Assembly: GCA_016939335.1 (NCBI GenBank)
Contig: JAFGHC010000037.1
Coordinates: 1 to 46,572, forward strand
DNA from: Candidatus Saganbacteria bacterium
Lineage (GTDB): Bacteria; Margulisbacteria; WOR-1; O2-12-FULL-45-9; XYB2-FULL-48-7
DNA: 46,572 bases
Direction of reading: 5' to 3'
Shown: positions 16,303 to 28,310 of the stretch, piece after piece
Position numbering within the stretch: position 1 is the first letter of the stretch
Layout: each line of letters starts with the position of its first letter
Notes under the pieces: generated by a model
Database searches by the model: none
The model's input: only the letters and a program-made list of their open reading frames with translations
What the model was told of the DNA's origin: nothing
Position numbers and translations under genes: made by a program

Positions 16303-16412
16303 AATGACGAATTACTAATGCCACTAATGACTAATTATTGTATTAAAAATAATATTCGGATAAAAAACATTAATTAGTCATTCGTCATTAGTCATTAGTA
16401 ATTTATAAACAA
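16303..16412. repeat. GACGAAT/CTAATGA micro-repeat insertion in the groES leader
   Basis: Words such as ATGACGAATTACTAATG on the left are mirrored by TAATTAGTCATTCGTCATT on the right around an AT-rich centre. The repeat lengthens the groESL 5' leader to about 150 bases. The same GACGAAT unit occurs in frame in truB. Confidence 0.6.
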
Positions 16413-16429
16413 GGAGGTGAGTCTGGATT

Positions 16430-16726
16430 ATGGCAAGCAAGAAATTGATTCCGATCGGCGACCGGGTGGTCATCAAGCCCGCGCCGGAGGAGCAGAAGAC
16501 GAAATCGGGCATCGTCCTGCCCGACACCGCCAAGGAAAAACCGTCCGAAGGGACGGTGGTGGCGGTCGGCACCGGCCGGATCCTCGATAACGGACAGAAG
16601 GTCGCCATCGAGGTGAAAGTGGGCGACACGGTCATCTACAGCAAGTACGGCGGGACCGAGGTCAAGATCGATAACGAAGATTACATCATCTTGGCCGAGA
16701 GGGACATTTTAGCAACGAAAGGATAA
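16430..16726 (+). CDS. groES: GroES co-chaperonin
   Basis: The 98-residue 10-kDa chaperonin caps the GroEL ring. It shows the family start [20 protein letters not shown], the mobile loop [16 protein letters not shown], and the C-terminal [19 protein letters not shown]. The ribosome site AAGGAGGTGA is near perfect. It is the first gene of the HrcA/CIRCE-controlled operon and is followed 15 bases later by groEL. Confidence 0.98.
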   Translation: MASKKLIPIGDRVVIKPAPEEQKTKSGIVLPDTAKEKPSEGTVVAVGTGRILDNGQKVAIEVKVGDTVIYSKYGGTEVKIDNEDYIILAERDILATKG

Positions 16727-16735
16727 GGGAGGTGA

Positions 16736-18382
<1,647 letters not shown>

Positions 18383-18432
18383 GTCAGATCATCAGATAAT
18401 CAGATCACCAGATTATCAGAGAAATGATTTAG

Positions 18433-18465
18433 GTGGGCCGGGCGTAAAGCTCGGCCCACTTTTTT
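18433..18465 (+). terminator. groESL terminator
   Basis: GTGGGCCG...CGGCCCAC stem with a short GC/GC inner pair, followed directly by TTTTTT. It is preceded by a spacer made of ATCAGATAATCAGATC micro-repeats. Confidence 0.9.
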
Positions 18466-18475
18466 GAGGATTCGT

Positions 18476-18504
18476 TTGACAAGCTGGGACGCGGTTGCTA
18501 TACT
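18476..18504 (+). promoter_or_regulatory. Promoter of the nusA-infB operon
   Basis: TTGACA at 18476-18481, exactly 17 bases, TATACT at 18499-18504. Transcription should begin near 18511. Confidence 0.8.
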
Positions 18505-18518
18505 TTATGTGCATGACA

Positions 18519-18544
18519 AAGTGGGGGGAAATACCCACTTTTTT
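18519..18544 (+). terminator. Hairpin plus T-run in the nusA leader
   Basis: AAGTGGG/CCCACTT stem with an eight-base loop, then a T-run and a second T-run after GC. It lies between the nusA promoter and the nusA ATG, so it could attenuate the operon. Because it begins about eight bases after the predicted start, it could instead be a protective 5' hairpin. Confidence 0.6.
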
Positions 18545-18582
18545 GCTTTTTTAGTTAAATAAATCGCGGGGGTTTCATCGGG

Positions 18583-19740
18583 ATGAAAATAGAACATTTT
18601 AACGAAATGCTGGAAGAGATCCAGCGCGAACGCGGCATTTCCAAGGACGGCCTGGTCAGTGCGATCAAGGCCTCGTTCCTCTCGGCCGTCAAAAAGAAAT
18701 TTGCCGAGGGGGAGAACCTGGAGTGCCGGATCAGCGACGAGGGGGAGGTCCGGATCTTCCGCGTCCTGGAGGACAAAGAAGAGGACGTGACGCCGCATGA
18801 CTTCGGGCGCTTTGCCGCCCAGACCGCCAAGCAGGTCATCATCCAGCGGCTGCGCGAGGCGGAAAAGACCGAATCGTTCGATGAATATGCCAAGAAACAG
18901 GGTGAACTGGTGACGGGGATCGTCCAGCGCCGGGAATTCGGCGGTTACCTGGTCAATCTGGGGCGGCTGGAAACGATACTGACCCAGGCGGAGCAGATCC
19001 CGGGCGAGCTGCTGCGCGAGAAAGACCACGTCAAATTTTACGTTGTCGAGGTCAAGAAAACGTCCAAAGGCCCGCTGGTGATCATCTCCCGCTCCCATCC
19101 GAACCTGGTCAGGAAGCTGTTCGAGATGGAGGTGCCGGAGCTAAAGGAAGGGGTGCTGGAGATCAAGGCGCTGGCCCGCGAACCGGGCAAACGGACCAAG
19201 ATCGCCATTCTTTCCCGTGACCAGAACGTGGGAGCGGTCGGCGCCTGCGTCGGCCACATGGGCCAGCGGATCCAGAACATTATCCGCGAGCTCGGCCAGG
19301 AGCGGATCGATATCGTGGAGTGGAACGATAAGCCGAAAACGTATATCGCCAACGCCCTAAGCCCGGCCAAAGTGCAGAAGATCGAGTTGAACGAAACGGA
19401 CAAGACCGCCAGGGTCTGGGTGGCGGAAAAAGAGCTGTCGCTGGCGATCGGCAAAGAGGGGCAGAATGTCCGGCTGGCGGTCAAGCTGACCGGCTGGAAG
19501 ATCGACCTTATGTCCGACGAGGCGGAGAAGAAGAACGAGGCCAAGCCGATCAGCAAGGTCAAGGTCCATGAGCTGGCCAAAGAGCTTGACCTGGCCAGCA
19601 GCGAGTTGATCGCCAAGCTGCGCACAATGGGCTATTCGGTCAAAGCGGCCAATTCGTCAGTCCCCCAGGAGGCGCTGGAAAAGCTGCGGCCGGCCAAAGA
19701 AGAAGAAGCTAAACCGGAGACGGAAGAAAGTAAAAATTAA
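18583..19740 (+). CDS. nusA: NusA with a C-terminal IF2_N domain
   Basis: The 385-residue transcription elongation/termination factor binds RNA polymerase and nascent RNA. Domains: NusA N-terminal domain (1-100), S1 domain (about 105-180, ELVTGIVQRREFGGYLVNLG), and two KH domains (about 200-320, with GHMGQRIQNIIRELGQERID and LAIGKEGQNVRLAVKLTGW). Residues about 324-372 (KVHELAKELDLASSELIAKL) match the IF2_N domain found in IF-2, in place of the acidic repeats of enterobacterial NusA. The gene heads nusA-infB-rbfA-nrnA-truB-ligA; rimP, usually first, is absent. The promoter and a leader hairpin lie just upstream. Confidence 0.95.
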   Translation: MKIEHFNEMLEEIQRERGISKDGLVSAIKASFLSAVKKKFAEGENLECRISDEGEVRIFRVLEDKEEDVTPHDFGRFAAQTAKQVIIQRLREAEKTESFDEYAKKQGELVTGIVQRREFGGYLVNLGRLETILTQAEQIPGELLREKDHVKFYVVEVKKTSKGPLVIISRSHPNLVRKLFEMEVPELKEGVLEIKALAREPGKRTKIAILSRDQNVGAVGACVGHMGQRIQNIIRELGQERIDIVEWNDKPKTYIANALSPAKVQKIELNETDKTARVWVAEKELSLAIGKEGQNVRLAVKLTGWKIDLMSDEAEKKNEAKPISKVKVHELAKELDLASSELIAKLRTMGYSVKAANSSVPQEALEKLRPAKEEEAKPETEESKN

Positions 19741-19876
19741 AAAGGAAAAAGGTAAAAACAAAACAGGCCAAAAAAGACAAAAAGGCCCTTTTTGAATCTT
19801 GATTTGTCCCGGTCTTTTACTTTTTACTTTTAGATTTTTATAAATTACATAAATTAATTGCAAGCGAAGGGATAAC
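19741..19876. repeat. AAAAGG/CCTTTT inverted micro-repeat between nusA and infB
   Basis: The left side repeats AAAAGG and GTAAAAAC. The right side answers with CTTTTTGAATC and CTTTTACTTTTTAC. The spacer forms a long A/T inverted repeat and ends in an AT-rich stretch before the infB ribosome site. The stem AAAAAGG-CCC-TTTTT might weakly terminate; the evidence is poor. Confidence 0.45.
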
Positions 19877-21928
19877 ATGGCAAAAACAAAGGTTAGTGAA
19901 CTGGCCAAAAAGCTGAAACTGCCGGCCAAAGAATTGCTGGCCGCGCTGAAGGACCTTGGCGTGGCGGCCAAGACCGCCGCTTCGTCGGTCGATGAGGAAA
20001 CCGCGAAAGTCGTCAGTGAATTGCTGAAACCGAAGGCCGAAGTCAAAGCCAAGCCAGCCCCGGCCAAGGCCGGGACCGAAGAAAACCCGAAACCGGAAGC
20101 AAAACCGGCCAAAGCGGAAGTGAAACCAGCGGCAGTTGTTCCGCCGCCGCCGCCACCACCACCGCCTCCTCCCAAAGAAGTAAAGTCGTCCGTCCCGGTG
20201 ATCGAGACCGGCGATATCTCGGTCAAGGAACTGGCGGAAAAAGTTCAGGTCAAGCCCTCCGACCTGATCAAAGAGCTGATGCGCAAAGGGATCCTGGCGA
20301 CGATGAACCAGCGGATCGCCGCTGAGGTCGCCAAGGAGGTGGCAGCCACCCTGGGCAAAGAGATCGCGCTCCGGACCGAAAAGCCGGCCGCCGCCGCCCA
20401 GCATGACCTCAAGATCGAAAAGCGGGCGCTGCGCCCGCCGGTCGTCACCGTCATGGGCCACGTTGACCACGGCAAGACCAAGCTGCTCGACGCGATCCGC
20501 AAGACCAAAGTGGCGGAAAAGGAGGCCGGCGGCATCACCCAGCACATCGGCGCCTACCAGGTGACGGTGAACGGCCGCAAGGTAACCTTCCTCGATACGC
20601 CCGGCCACGAAGCGTTCACCTCGCTGCGCGCCCGCGGCGCCAAAGTGACCGATATCGTCGTGCTGGTCGTGGCGGCCGACGACGGCGTCAAGCCGCAGAC
20701 GATCGAAGCGATCGACCACGCCCGGGCGGCCGGCGTGCCGATCATCGTGGCGATCAATAAGATCGACAAACCGGAAGCCAATAAAGACCGGGTGATGACC
20801 CAGCTGACGGAACTCGGCCTGCAGGCGGAAGAATGGGGCGGCCAGACCGTCACCGTGCCGGTCTCCGCCAAGCAGGGGACCGGCATCGAAACGCTGCTGG
20901 AAATGATCCTCCTCCTGGCCGACGTTCAGGAGTTGAAAGCCGATCCCCACGCCAACCCGGTCGGGGTGATCATCGAATCGCGCATCGACAAAGGGCGCGG
21001 CGCCGTGGCGACCGTGCTGGTGAAGAACGGGACGCTGGCGATCGGCGACGTCTTTACCTGCGGCGCGACCTACGGCAAGGTGCGCGCGCTCCTGACCGAT
21101 ACCGGCGCGCGCCTGGAAAAGGCCGGTCCGTCCACCCCGGCCGAGGTCCTCGGCTTCATGGAGGTGCCGGTCCCCGGCGACCTGTTCGAGGTCAAGCCGT
21201 CGGAAAAAGAGGCCCGCCTGCTGGCCGAGCAGAAAAAAGAGGCCAGGGCCAAGGTCAGGCGCGGCAAAGTCGTTTCGCTGGAGGATTTCTCGAAGCTGGT
21301 CAAGGAAGGCGAGAACGTCGACCTGAAACTGGTGGTCAAGGCCGACGTGCAGGGCTCGCTCGACGCGATCATCAAATCGCTGAGCGACCTCAAAATCGGC
21401 AACATCGGCGTTCACATTATCCACCGCGGCGTCGGCGGGATCAACGAATCGGACGTGATGCTGGCCAAGGCCTCGGACGCTATCCTGGTCGGCTTCAACG
21501 TCGGTTTCGAGGGCTCGGCCGAGAAATTAGGTTCTGATGAAGCGGTCGAGGTCCGCAAGTACAACATCATCTACAAGCTGATCGACGACGTCAAACTGGC
21601 GATGGAAGGGATGCTGGAGCCCGTCTTTGAAGAGGTGATCACCGGCCACGCCGAGGTCAGGAACCTGTTCAGCTTTTCCAAGGTCGGCACGATCGCCGGC
21701 TGTTACGTGACCGACGGCAAAATGACGCGCGGGGCCGGCCTGCGCCTCTTCCGCAACAAGGAAAAGATCTACGAAGGCAAGCTGGAGTCGCTCAAGCGCT
21801 TTAAGGACGACGTCAAATCGGTGGAGACCAATTTCGAATGCGGCATCGCCATTCCCGGCTACCAGGACTTTAAGGCCGGCGACGTGATCGAGACGTTCGA
21901 AACGCGGGAAAAACCGCGGGGCAAATGA
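19877..21928 (+). CDS. infB: Translation initiation factor IF-2
   Basis: The 683-residue GTPase delivers initiator fMet-tRNA to the small ribosomal subunit. Domains: a first IF2_N (residues 4-50, [20 protein letters not shown]), an Ala/Pro/Lys linker with eleven consecutive prolines near 91-101, and a second IF2_N (about 115-165). The G domain starts near 188 with Walker [23 protein letters not shown] and NKIDKPEA. Domains II-IV follow and end in [26 protein letters not shown] precedes the ATG. The stop overlaps rbfA by four bases (ATGA). It belongs to the nusA operon, the usual place for infB. Confidence 0.97.
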   Translation: MAKTKVSELAKKLKLPAKELLAALKDLGVAAKTAASSVDEETAKVVSELLKPKAEVKAKPAPAKAGTEENPKPEAKPAKAEVKPAAVVPPPPPPPPPPPKEVKSSVPVIETGDISVKELAEKVQVKPSDLIKELMRKGILATMNQRIAAEVAKEVAATLGKEIALRTEKPAAAAQHDLKIEKRALRPPVVTVMGHVDHGKTKLLDAIRKTKVAEKEAGGITQHIGAYQVTVNGRKVTFLDTPGHEAFTSLRARGAKVTDIVVLVVAADDGVKPQTIEAIDHARAAGVPIIVAINKIDKPEANKDRVMTQLTELGLQAEEWGGQTVTVPVSAKQGTGIETLLEMILLLADVQELKADPHANPVGVIIESRIDKGRGAVATVLVKNGTLAIGDVFTCGATYGKVRALLTDTGARLEKAGPSTPAEVLGFMEVPVPGDLFEVKPSEKEARLLAEQKKEARAKVRRGKVVSLEDFSKLVKEGENVDLKLVVKADVQGSLDAIIKSLSDLKIGNIGVHIIHRGVGGINESDVMLAKASDAILVGFNVGFEGSAEKLGSDEAVEVRKYNIIYKLIDDVKLAMEGMLEPVFEEVITGHAEVRNLFSFSKVGTIAGCYVTDGKMTRGAGLRLFRNKEKIYEGKLESLKRFKDDVKSVETNFECGIAIPGYQDFKAGDVIETFETREKPRGK

Positions 21929-22305
21929 CGAGACGGGAACGGGTTGGGGAGCTTCTCCTGCGCGAGACCAGCGAGATATTGAGAGAAAAGGTCAACGATC
22001 CCCGCATCGGCTTCGCCAGCCTCACCGCCGTCGAGGTCTCGCCCGACCTGGAGAACGCCGCCGTCTACGTCAGCATCCTGGGCGACGAGCGGCAGAAGCA
22101 GGCGGCGATGAAGGGGCTCTATTCGGCGACCAGATTCATCCGCGGCGAGCTGGGGCGCCGCCTGGAGCTGCGGCTGGTGCCGCAGCTGCGCTTCTACCGC
22201 GACGATTCGCTCGAGCGGGGGAGCCGGGTGCTGGGTCTGATCAACAAGCTGGAGCAAGATGAAAAAGTCGTGCGGCGAAATAAAAAACGCGCTAAAAAAC
22301 GCTAA
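21925..22305 (+). CDS. rbfA: Ribosome-binding factor A
   Basis: The 126-residue KH-fold protein helps mature the 16S rRNA 5' end and 30S subunits. Family marks: RRERVGELLLRETSEILREK, DPRIGFASLTAVEVSPDL, AAVYVSILGD and LRLVPQLRFYRDDS. It overlaps infB by four bases and its last 47 bases overlap nrnA. This tight packing points to coupled translation. The basic tail (KRAKKR) lies in the overlap. Confidence 0.95.
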   Translation: MTRRERVGELLLRETSEILREKVNDPRIGFASLTAVEVSPDLENAAVYVSILGDERQKQAAMKGLYSATRFIRGELGRRLELRLVPQLRFYRDDSLERGSRVLGLINKLEQDEKVVRRNKKRAKKR

Positions 22306-23236
22306 GACGGCGCTGATCGCCACCCACGTCGATCCTGACGGCGACGCCATCGGTTCGGCGCTGGCGCTGGGGATGGTCCTCGAGCAGCTCGGCATCCGCA
22401 CCGCCTATTACTGCCAGGACTCGGTCCCCCAGATCTACCGTTTTCTCCCCGGCGCGGACAAGATCAAGCGGGAGGTCAAGGATTTCAACCGCTTTGACGT
22501 GGCCTGCGTGGTCGATGCTTCCGACCTGGCGCGCGTCGGCGGCCGGCTGGACCTGAAACAGTGCGCCCCGCTGATCATCAATCTCGACCACCATCCGGAC
22601 AATACCCTGTTCGGCGACGTCAACTGCGTCAAGCAGTCGTCCTGCGTCGGCGAACTGATCTATGACCTGGCCGTCCTGTTCAAGATCAAAGTGGACAAAA
22701 AAATGGCCGACTGCCTCTACACTTCGATCATCACCGACACCGGCAATTTCCGCTACGACAATACGACCGTCAAGACGTTCCTGATCGCGGCCGAGCTGCT
22801 CAAGGCCGGCGTCGACCCGCACGAGCTGACCACCCGCATTTACGACAATAAATCGGTGCCGGCGGTGCGCATCGCCGCGCGCGCGCTGTCGGGCGTTAAA
22901 TTTTCCGGGGACCGGCAGGTCGGCTGGTCGGTCGTGACCGAAGGGATGATGGAAGAAGTCGGCGCCAAATCGGAGGACGTGGTCGGCATTGTCGACGCCA
23001 TCCGCGCGATCGAGGGGGTGGAAGTGGCGGTCTTCTTCCGGGAAGAAAAGGGGAAGGTCAAGATAAACTTCCGCTCCAAAGACCGGGTCAATGTCTCGGA
23101 ACTGGCGCGGCGCTTCGGCGGGGGCGGGCATCTCAAGGCGGCCGGCGCCGTGGTCAGCGGCGAGATAGCCGAAGTCGAACTGAACGTGACGCGCGATATC
23201 ATCAAGCACCTCAAAGCGCTCAAATTCCTGGTGTGA
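22259..23236 (+). CDS. nrnA: NrnA-type DHH phosphoesterase
   Basis: A 325-residue DHH/DHHA1 protein, a bifunctional oligoribonuclease and pAp phosphatase that degrades nanoRNA. The metal-binding motifs are present in order: THVDPDGDAIGSALAL, CVVDASD, NLDHHPDN, a TDTGNFRY region, and the DHHA1 signature GGGGHLKAAGA near the C-terminus. The start lies inside rbfA with GGAG five bases before the ATG. The neighbours rbfA and truB are the common context for this gene. The stop TGA is the first copy of a 13-base sequence that is repeated at the truB start. Confidence 0.93.
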   Translation: MKKSCGEIKNALKNAKTALIATHVDPDGDAIGSALALGMVLEQLGIRTAYYCQDSVPQIYRFLPGADKIKREVKDFNRFDVACVVDASDLARVGGRLDLKQCAPLIINLDHHPDNTLFGDVNCVKQSSCVGELIYDLAVLFKIKVDKKMADCLYTSIITDTGNFRYDNTTVKTFLIAAELLKAGVDPHELTTRIYDNKSVPAVRIAARALSGVKFSGDRQVGWSVVTEGMMEEVGAKSEDVVGIVDAIRAIEGVEVAVFFREEKGKVKINFRSKDRVNVSELARRFGGGGHLKAAGAVVSGEIAEVELNVTRDIIKHLKALKFLV

Positions 23237-23339
23237 CCATGGACGGACTGGGGAGGGCGGGGAACCCCACACTGAAGTGTGGGGAATAACGGAATAATTC
23301 CCCAGACTTTAGTCTGGGGACCAAGAAAACAAAATGACC

Positions 23340-23347
<8 letters not shown>
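23234..23347. repeat. Double-hairpin insertion with a 13 bp duplication at the nrnA-truB junction
   Basis: TGACCATGGACGG occurs at 23234-23246 (nrnA stop side) and 23335-23347 (truB start). Between them lie a GGGG-rich stretch and two hairpins, CCCCACACTGAAGTGTGGGG (23265-23284) and CCCCAGACTTTAGTCTGGGG (23300-23319), followed by an A-rich run. Removing one copy and the interior puts the truB ATG two bases after the nrnA stop. Confidence 0.75.
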
Positions 23348-26021
<2,674 letters not shown>

Positions 26022-26022
<1 letters not shown>

Positions 26023-26043
26023 GGACAGGGCTCGTCCCTGTCC
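26022..26043. repeat. GGACAGGG/CCCTGTCC hairpin after ligA
   Basis: A perfect eight-base stem with the loop CTCGT begins at the last base of the ligA stop codon. It lacks a T-run, so it is more likely one of the five-base-loop palindromes of this genome than a terminator. Degenerate palindromic sequence continues to about 26080. Confidence 0.5.
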
Positions 26044-26107
26044 GGCCTGCGGACGGGAACCGAACGCCGCGGTCCTAAAAGTGATAGGACATTACACCGG
26101 AAAATGC

Positions 26108-26136
26108 TTGACATAATATAGGACATATGGTATAGT
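26108..26136 (+). promoter_or_regulatory. Promoter of the Fic gene
   Basis: TTGACA at 26108-26113, exactly 17 bases, TATAGT at 26131-26136. It gives the inserted Fic gene its own transcription. Confidence 0.75.
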
Positions 26137-26180
26137 AACTGATGCTTAATTGGCTACTAAATGGTATATAGGTTAATGGG

Positions 26181-27107
26181 GTGGCTCTTCATATTAACAT
26201 GAAAAAGATCATTATAAATGATAAAGATAAGTTAGAAAAACTGATCGCCGAAGCCGGTTTCAGCCGCTCGGAACTTGCCGGCCGGCTGGCAACCAGCTAT
26301 AAAACCGTTTATCGCTGGTTGGATTTGGCTGTGAAGCCGAGGGAGCGCCAAGCGAGGGAAATCGACCAGTTATTTAAGGAATATATTGATTTGAGCGGGC
26401 TGGTCGAGCAAATTAGGAAGCAAGTATCAGACCCGATAAAATACTTAAAACATCATTCGGCGATCAGGGAAAAGTTCTTTTTATCGATGACTTATAACTC
26501 CAATGGCATCGAAGGCAGCCGGATGACTCTCAAAGAGACGGAACTGGCGATCGAGGGCAAGCCGGTGCGCGGTAAAGAATTATTTGAAGTCCTGGAAGCG
26601 GTCAATCATCATAACGCCCTCCTTTATCTGCTTGAAGAGATAAAGCCAAATTTTAAGATTACCGAAGAATATATTTTGAAGCTCCATTCGATAGTTATGT
26701 ATAACTTTAACAACAAATTGCCTGGGAAATATCGCACCGCTTACGTTAATTTAACTAATACTGAAAAGAAGCTCCCTTCCGCGCAAGAAGTTCCGGCTAA
26801 AATGCGGGCTTTTATTAAGGATGTCAATAATTACCGTGGCGGCAGATCGATCAAGAAGATAGCCGAAGATCATTATGAATTTGAGGCTATTCATCCGTTT
26901 TTTGACGGCAACGGCCGGGTGGGTCGGCTGATCATGTTGACCCAGCTTTTGAGCCGCGGCTATCCGCCGGCCGTTTTGACGGTCGAAGATCGCTATAAGT
27001 ATTATCTGGCTTTAGGCAAAGGAGATCTGGGTGATTTCAAAAATCTGACCCAGATGGTTTGCGACAGCATTATCAAGGGTTATAACACGCTGTTCGCGAG
27101 GGAGTGA
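26181..27107 (+). CDS. Fic-family AMP-transferase-like protein with N-terminal HTH
   Basis: A 308-residue Fic protein. Residues 25-50 (SRSELAGRLATSYKTVYRWL) form a helix-turn-helix. An inhibitory helix motif (NSNGIEGSRMT) lies near 105-115; its Glu normally blocks ATP in Fic proteins. The catalytic loop HPFFDGNGRVGRL near 238 has every residue needed for AMP transfer. Such proteins AMPylate host or own targets; the substrate is unknown. The track uses a GTG; ATG at 26199 is an alternative, and no strong ribosome site marks either. Codon use is more AT-rich than in ligA. It has its own promoter and is followed by a diverged copy of the ligA 3' end, so it looks like a horizontally acquired single-gene cassette. 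Confidence 0.88.
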   Translation: MALHINMKKIIINDKDKLEKLIAEAGFSRSELAGRLATSYKTVYRWLDLAVKPRERQAREIDQLFKEYIDLSGLVEQIRKQVSDPIKYLKHHSAIREKFFLSMTYNSNGIEGSRMTLKETELAIEGKPVRGKELFEVLEAVNHHNALLYLLEEIKPNFKITEEYILKLHSIVMYNFNNKLPGKYRTAYVNLTNTEKKLPSAQEVPAKMRAFIKDVNNYRGGRSIKKIAEDHYEFEAIHPFFDGNGRVGRLIMLTQLLSRGYPPAVLTVEDRYKYYLALGKGDLGDFKNLTQMVCDSIIKGYNTLFARE

Positions 27108-27109
27108 GA

Positions 27110-27160
27110 TGGAGAGACTGACGGAAGATGAGTTTGTGAAGATGGTAGGGAAAAAGTAGC
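27110..27160 (+). pseudogene. Diverged copy of the ligA 3' end
   Basis: The 17-codon frame ATG...TAG encodes ERLTEDEFVKMVGKK after the Met. The last residues of LigA are [16 protein letters not shown]. About 70% of bases match, including CTGACGGAAG and GGGAAAAAGTAG. It starts right after the Fic stop and appears to be the left-over end of another ligA allele. Confidence 0.65.
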
Positions 27161-27178
27161 GGCGGTCTTCAGACCGCC
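27161..27178. repeat. GGCGGTCT/AGACCGCC palindrome
   Basis: The sequence GGCGGTCTTCAGACCGCC begins directly after the ligA-like stop. The same arms (with GA at the centre) occur in frame inside mutS at 35476-35493. Confidence 0.7.
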
Positions 27179-27194
27179 ATTCCTGGCGTCGGTC

Positions 27195-27244
27195 GGAAAC
27201 CTACGACCTGCCTGCCGGCAGGCAGGCTAAACGTCGCGGTTTCC
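27195..27244. repeat. Hairpin interrupted by a second palindrome
   Basis: The outer arms GGAAACCTACGAC and GTCGCGGTTTCC belong to the GTTCA-loop hairpin group (loop here TAAAC). Between the left arm and the loop sits CTGCCTGCCGGCAGGCAG (27208-27225), a perfect palindrome. One repeat seems to have inserted into another. Confidence 0.6.
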
Positions 27245-27299
27245 TAAGAATTATTGCTAAAATAACGCGAATAATGTGTGAATAAGAGGATGTCTTTTG

Positions 27300-28310
27300 A
27301 TGAAAATTAAGCTTGTTAGCGAATGTCTGAGAATAGATAGCGCCAATGCTAAGGCAATGATAGAGGGCGTTATCAAAAATGGTAAGATTATTCATCAATG
27401 TATTTATTGTTTAGCGAAGCCAAAGAAATTTCCTAAATTGATAACCCTTGAGAGCAGCCCAACTAAATATACCTTGAGCCGGATCGGGCAAGATCTGAGG
27501 AGCGATGATTATAAGATGCCTTTTAAATACGTTGCTTGCTTAGAGAAGGAATACTTCATAAAAAACGATATCCATTTATGGAATATAGTGTGTAAAAATG
27601 GATTATTTGATATATGGGAGCCCGAAGCCCCATATCAACGCTATAAAGGGTCGAAACTGCATCCAAAAGGTTTTAATATTGCTCTGCTAAGAATATATGA
27701 GATAGATAGAGTATTTACTGATGATGACATCAGAAAGACCGTGTTTTTTCATCATATAAAAAGCGATGATTTGCTTGTTGAATTAGTGCATCCGCTTGTC
27801 AGTGATGAGGAATTTCAAAATACGAAGTCATTGCTAGAAAAATCTATTATGGGTTATGAAACTACGCCTATTGGGCCATCGGCATCTCCGAGAAACAATG
27901 GCGTGCGTGTCACCCACCGGTCGGGTGGGAATATCTTGACTAAAGGAATAAGGGAGCGGGAACTTGAAAACTTCCTTTGTGAAAGGCCGCAACTAATAGA
28001 AGATGGTTTAATACTTATGAAAAGACAATATGGAATACTAATCGACGGCCGACCACGACGAATAGATATGTTGTGCAAAGACAAGAATGAAAATCTAGTC
28101 GTGGTTGAATTAAAGAAATACAATGCTCCAAGCTATTCAATAATAGATCAAATTGCAACATATATGGGGTGCATCGAAAATGACCAAGCGAATCAAGGCC
28201 AAACAGTACGGGGAATTATCGTTGTTGGAAAAGCAGATGAAGGCCTAAAGTATGCTGTTAAGGTAATACCACATTTAACGGTTAAAGAGTTTCAAGTAAC
28301 GATAAAATGA
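27300..28310 (+). CDS. Protein with NucS-like C-terminal endonuclease domain
   Basis: The N-terminal 190 residues are not recognised. The last 120 residues resemble the NucS/DUF91 nuclease domain (PD-(D/E)XK fold): RELENFLCERPQLIEDGL, the RRIDMLCKDKNENLVVVELKK core with Asp and Glu-x-Lys, and a QIATYMG helix. NucS acts on mismatched or branched DNA; this fusion could instead be a restriction-like or defence enzyme. In the linker a CCCACC/GGTGGG hairpin (27913-27929) is translated as THRSGGN. I prefer the ATG at 27300 (AGAGGA upstream) over the TTG one codon earlier. The gene is AT-rich compared with ligA and mutS, suggesting transfer. Confidence 0.65.
   Translation: MKIKLVSECLRIDSANAKAMIEGVIKNGKIIHQCIYCLAKPKKFPKLITLESSPTKYTLSRIGQDLRSDDYKMPFKYVACLEKEYFIKNDIHLWNIVCKNGLFDIWEPEAPYQRYKGSKLHPKGFNIALLRIYEIDRVFTDDDIRKTVFFHHIKSDDLLVELVHPLVSDEEFQNTKSLLEKSIMGYETTPIGPSASPRNNGVRVTHRSGGNILTKGIRERELENFLCERPQLIEDGLILMKRQYGILIDGRPRRIDMLCKDKNENLVVVELKKYNAPSYSIIDQIATYMGCIENDQANQGQTVRGIIVVGKADEGLKYAVKVIPHLTVKEFQVTIK
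27913..27929. repeat. CCCACC/GGTGGG hairpin inside the NucS-like gene
   Basis: Six-base stem with the five-base loop GGTCG, in frame in the linker before the nuclease domain. It is much more GC-rich than the surrounding gene. Confidence 0.5.

Noticed and set aside
19838-21424. 528-aa minus-strand ORF opposite infB
   Set aside because: Antisense shadow; its composition mirrors the Lys/Glu-rich sense gene.
26085-26105. Insertion-sequence end (GATAGGACATTACACC) near the Fic promoter
   Set aside because: It resembles some IS481-type ends, but no transposase fragment or matching second end is visible, so it was left out of the features.
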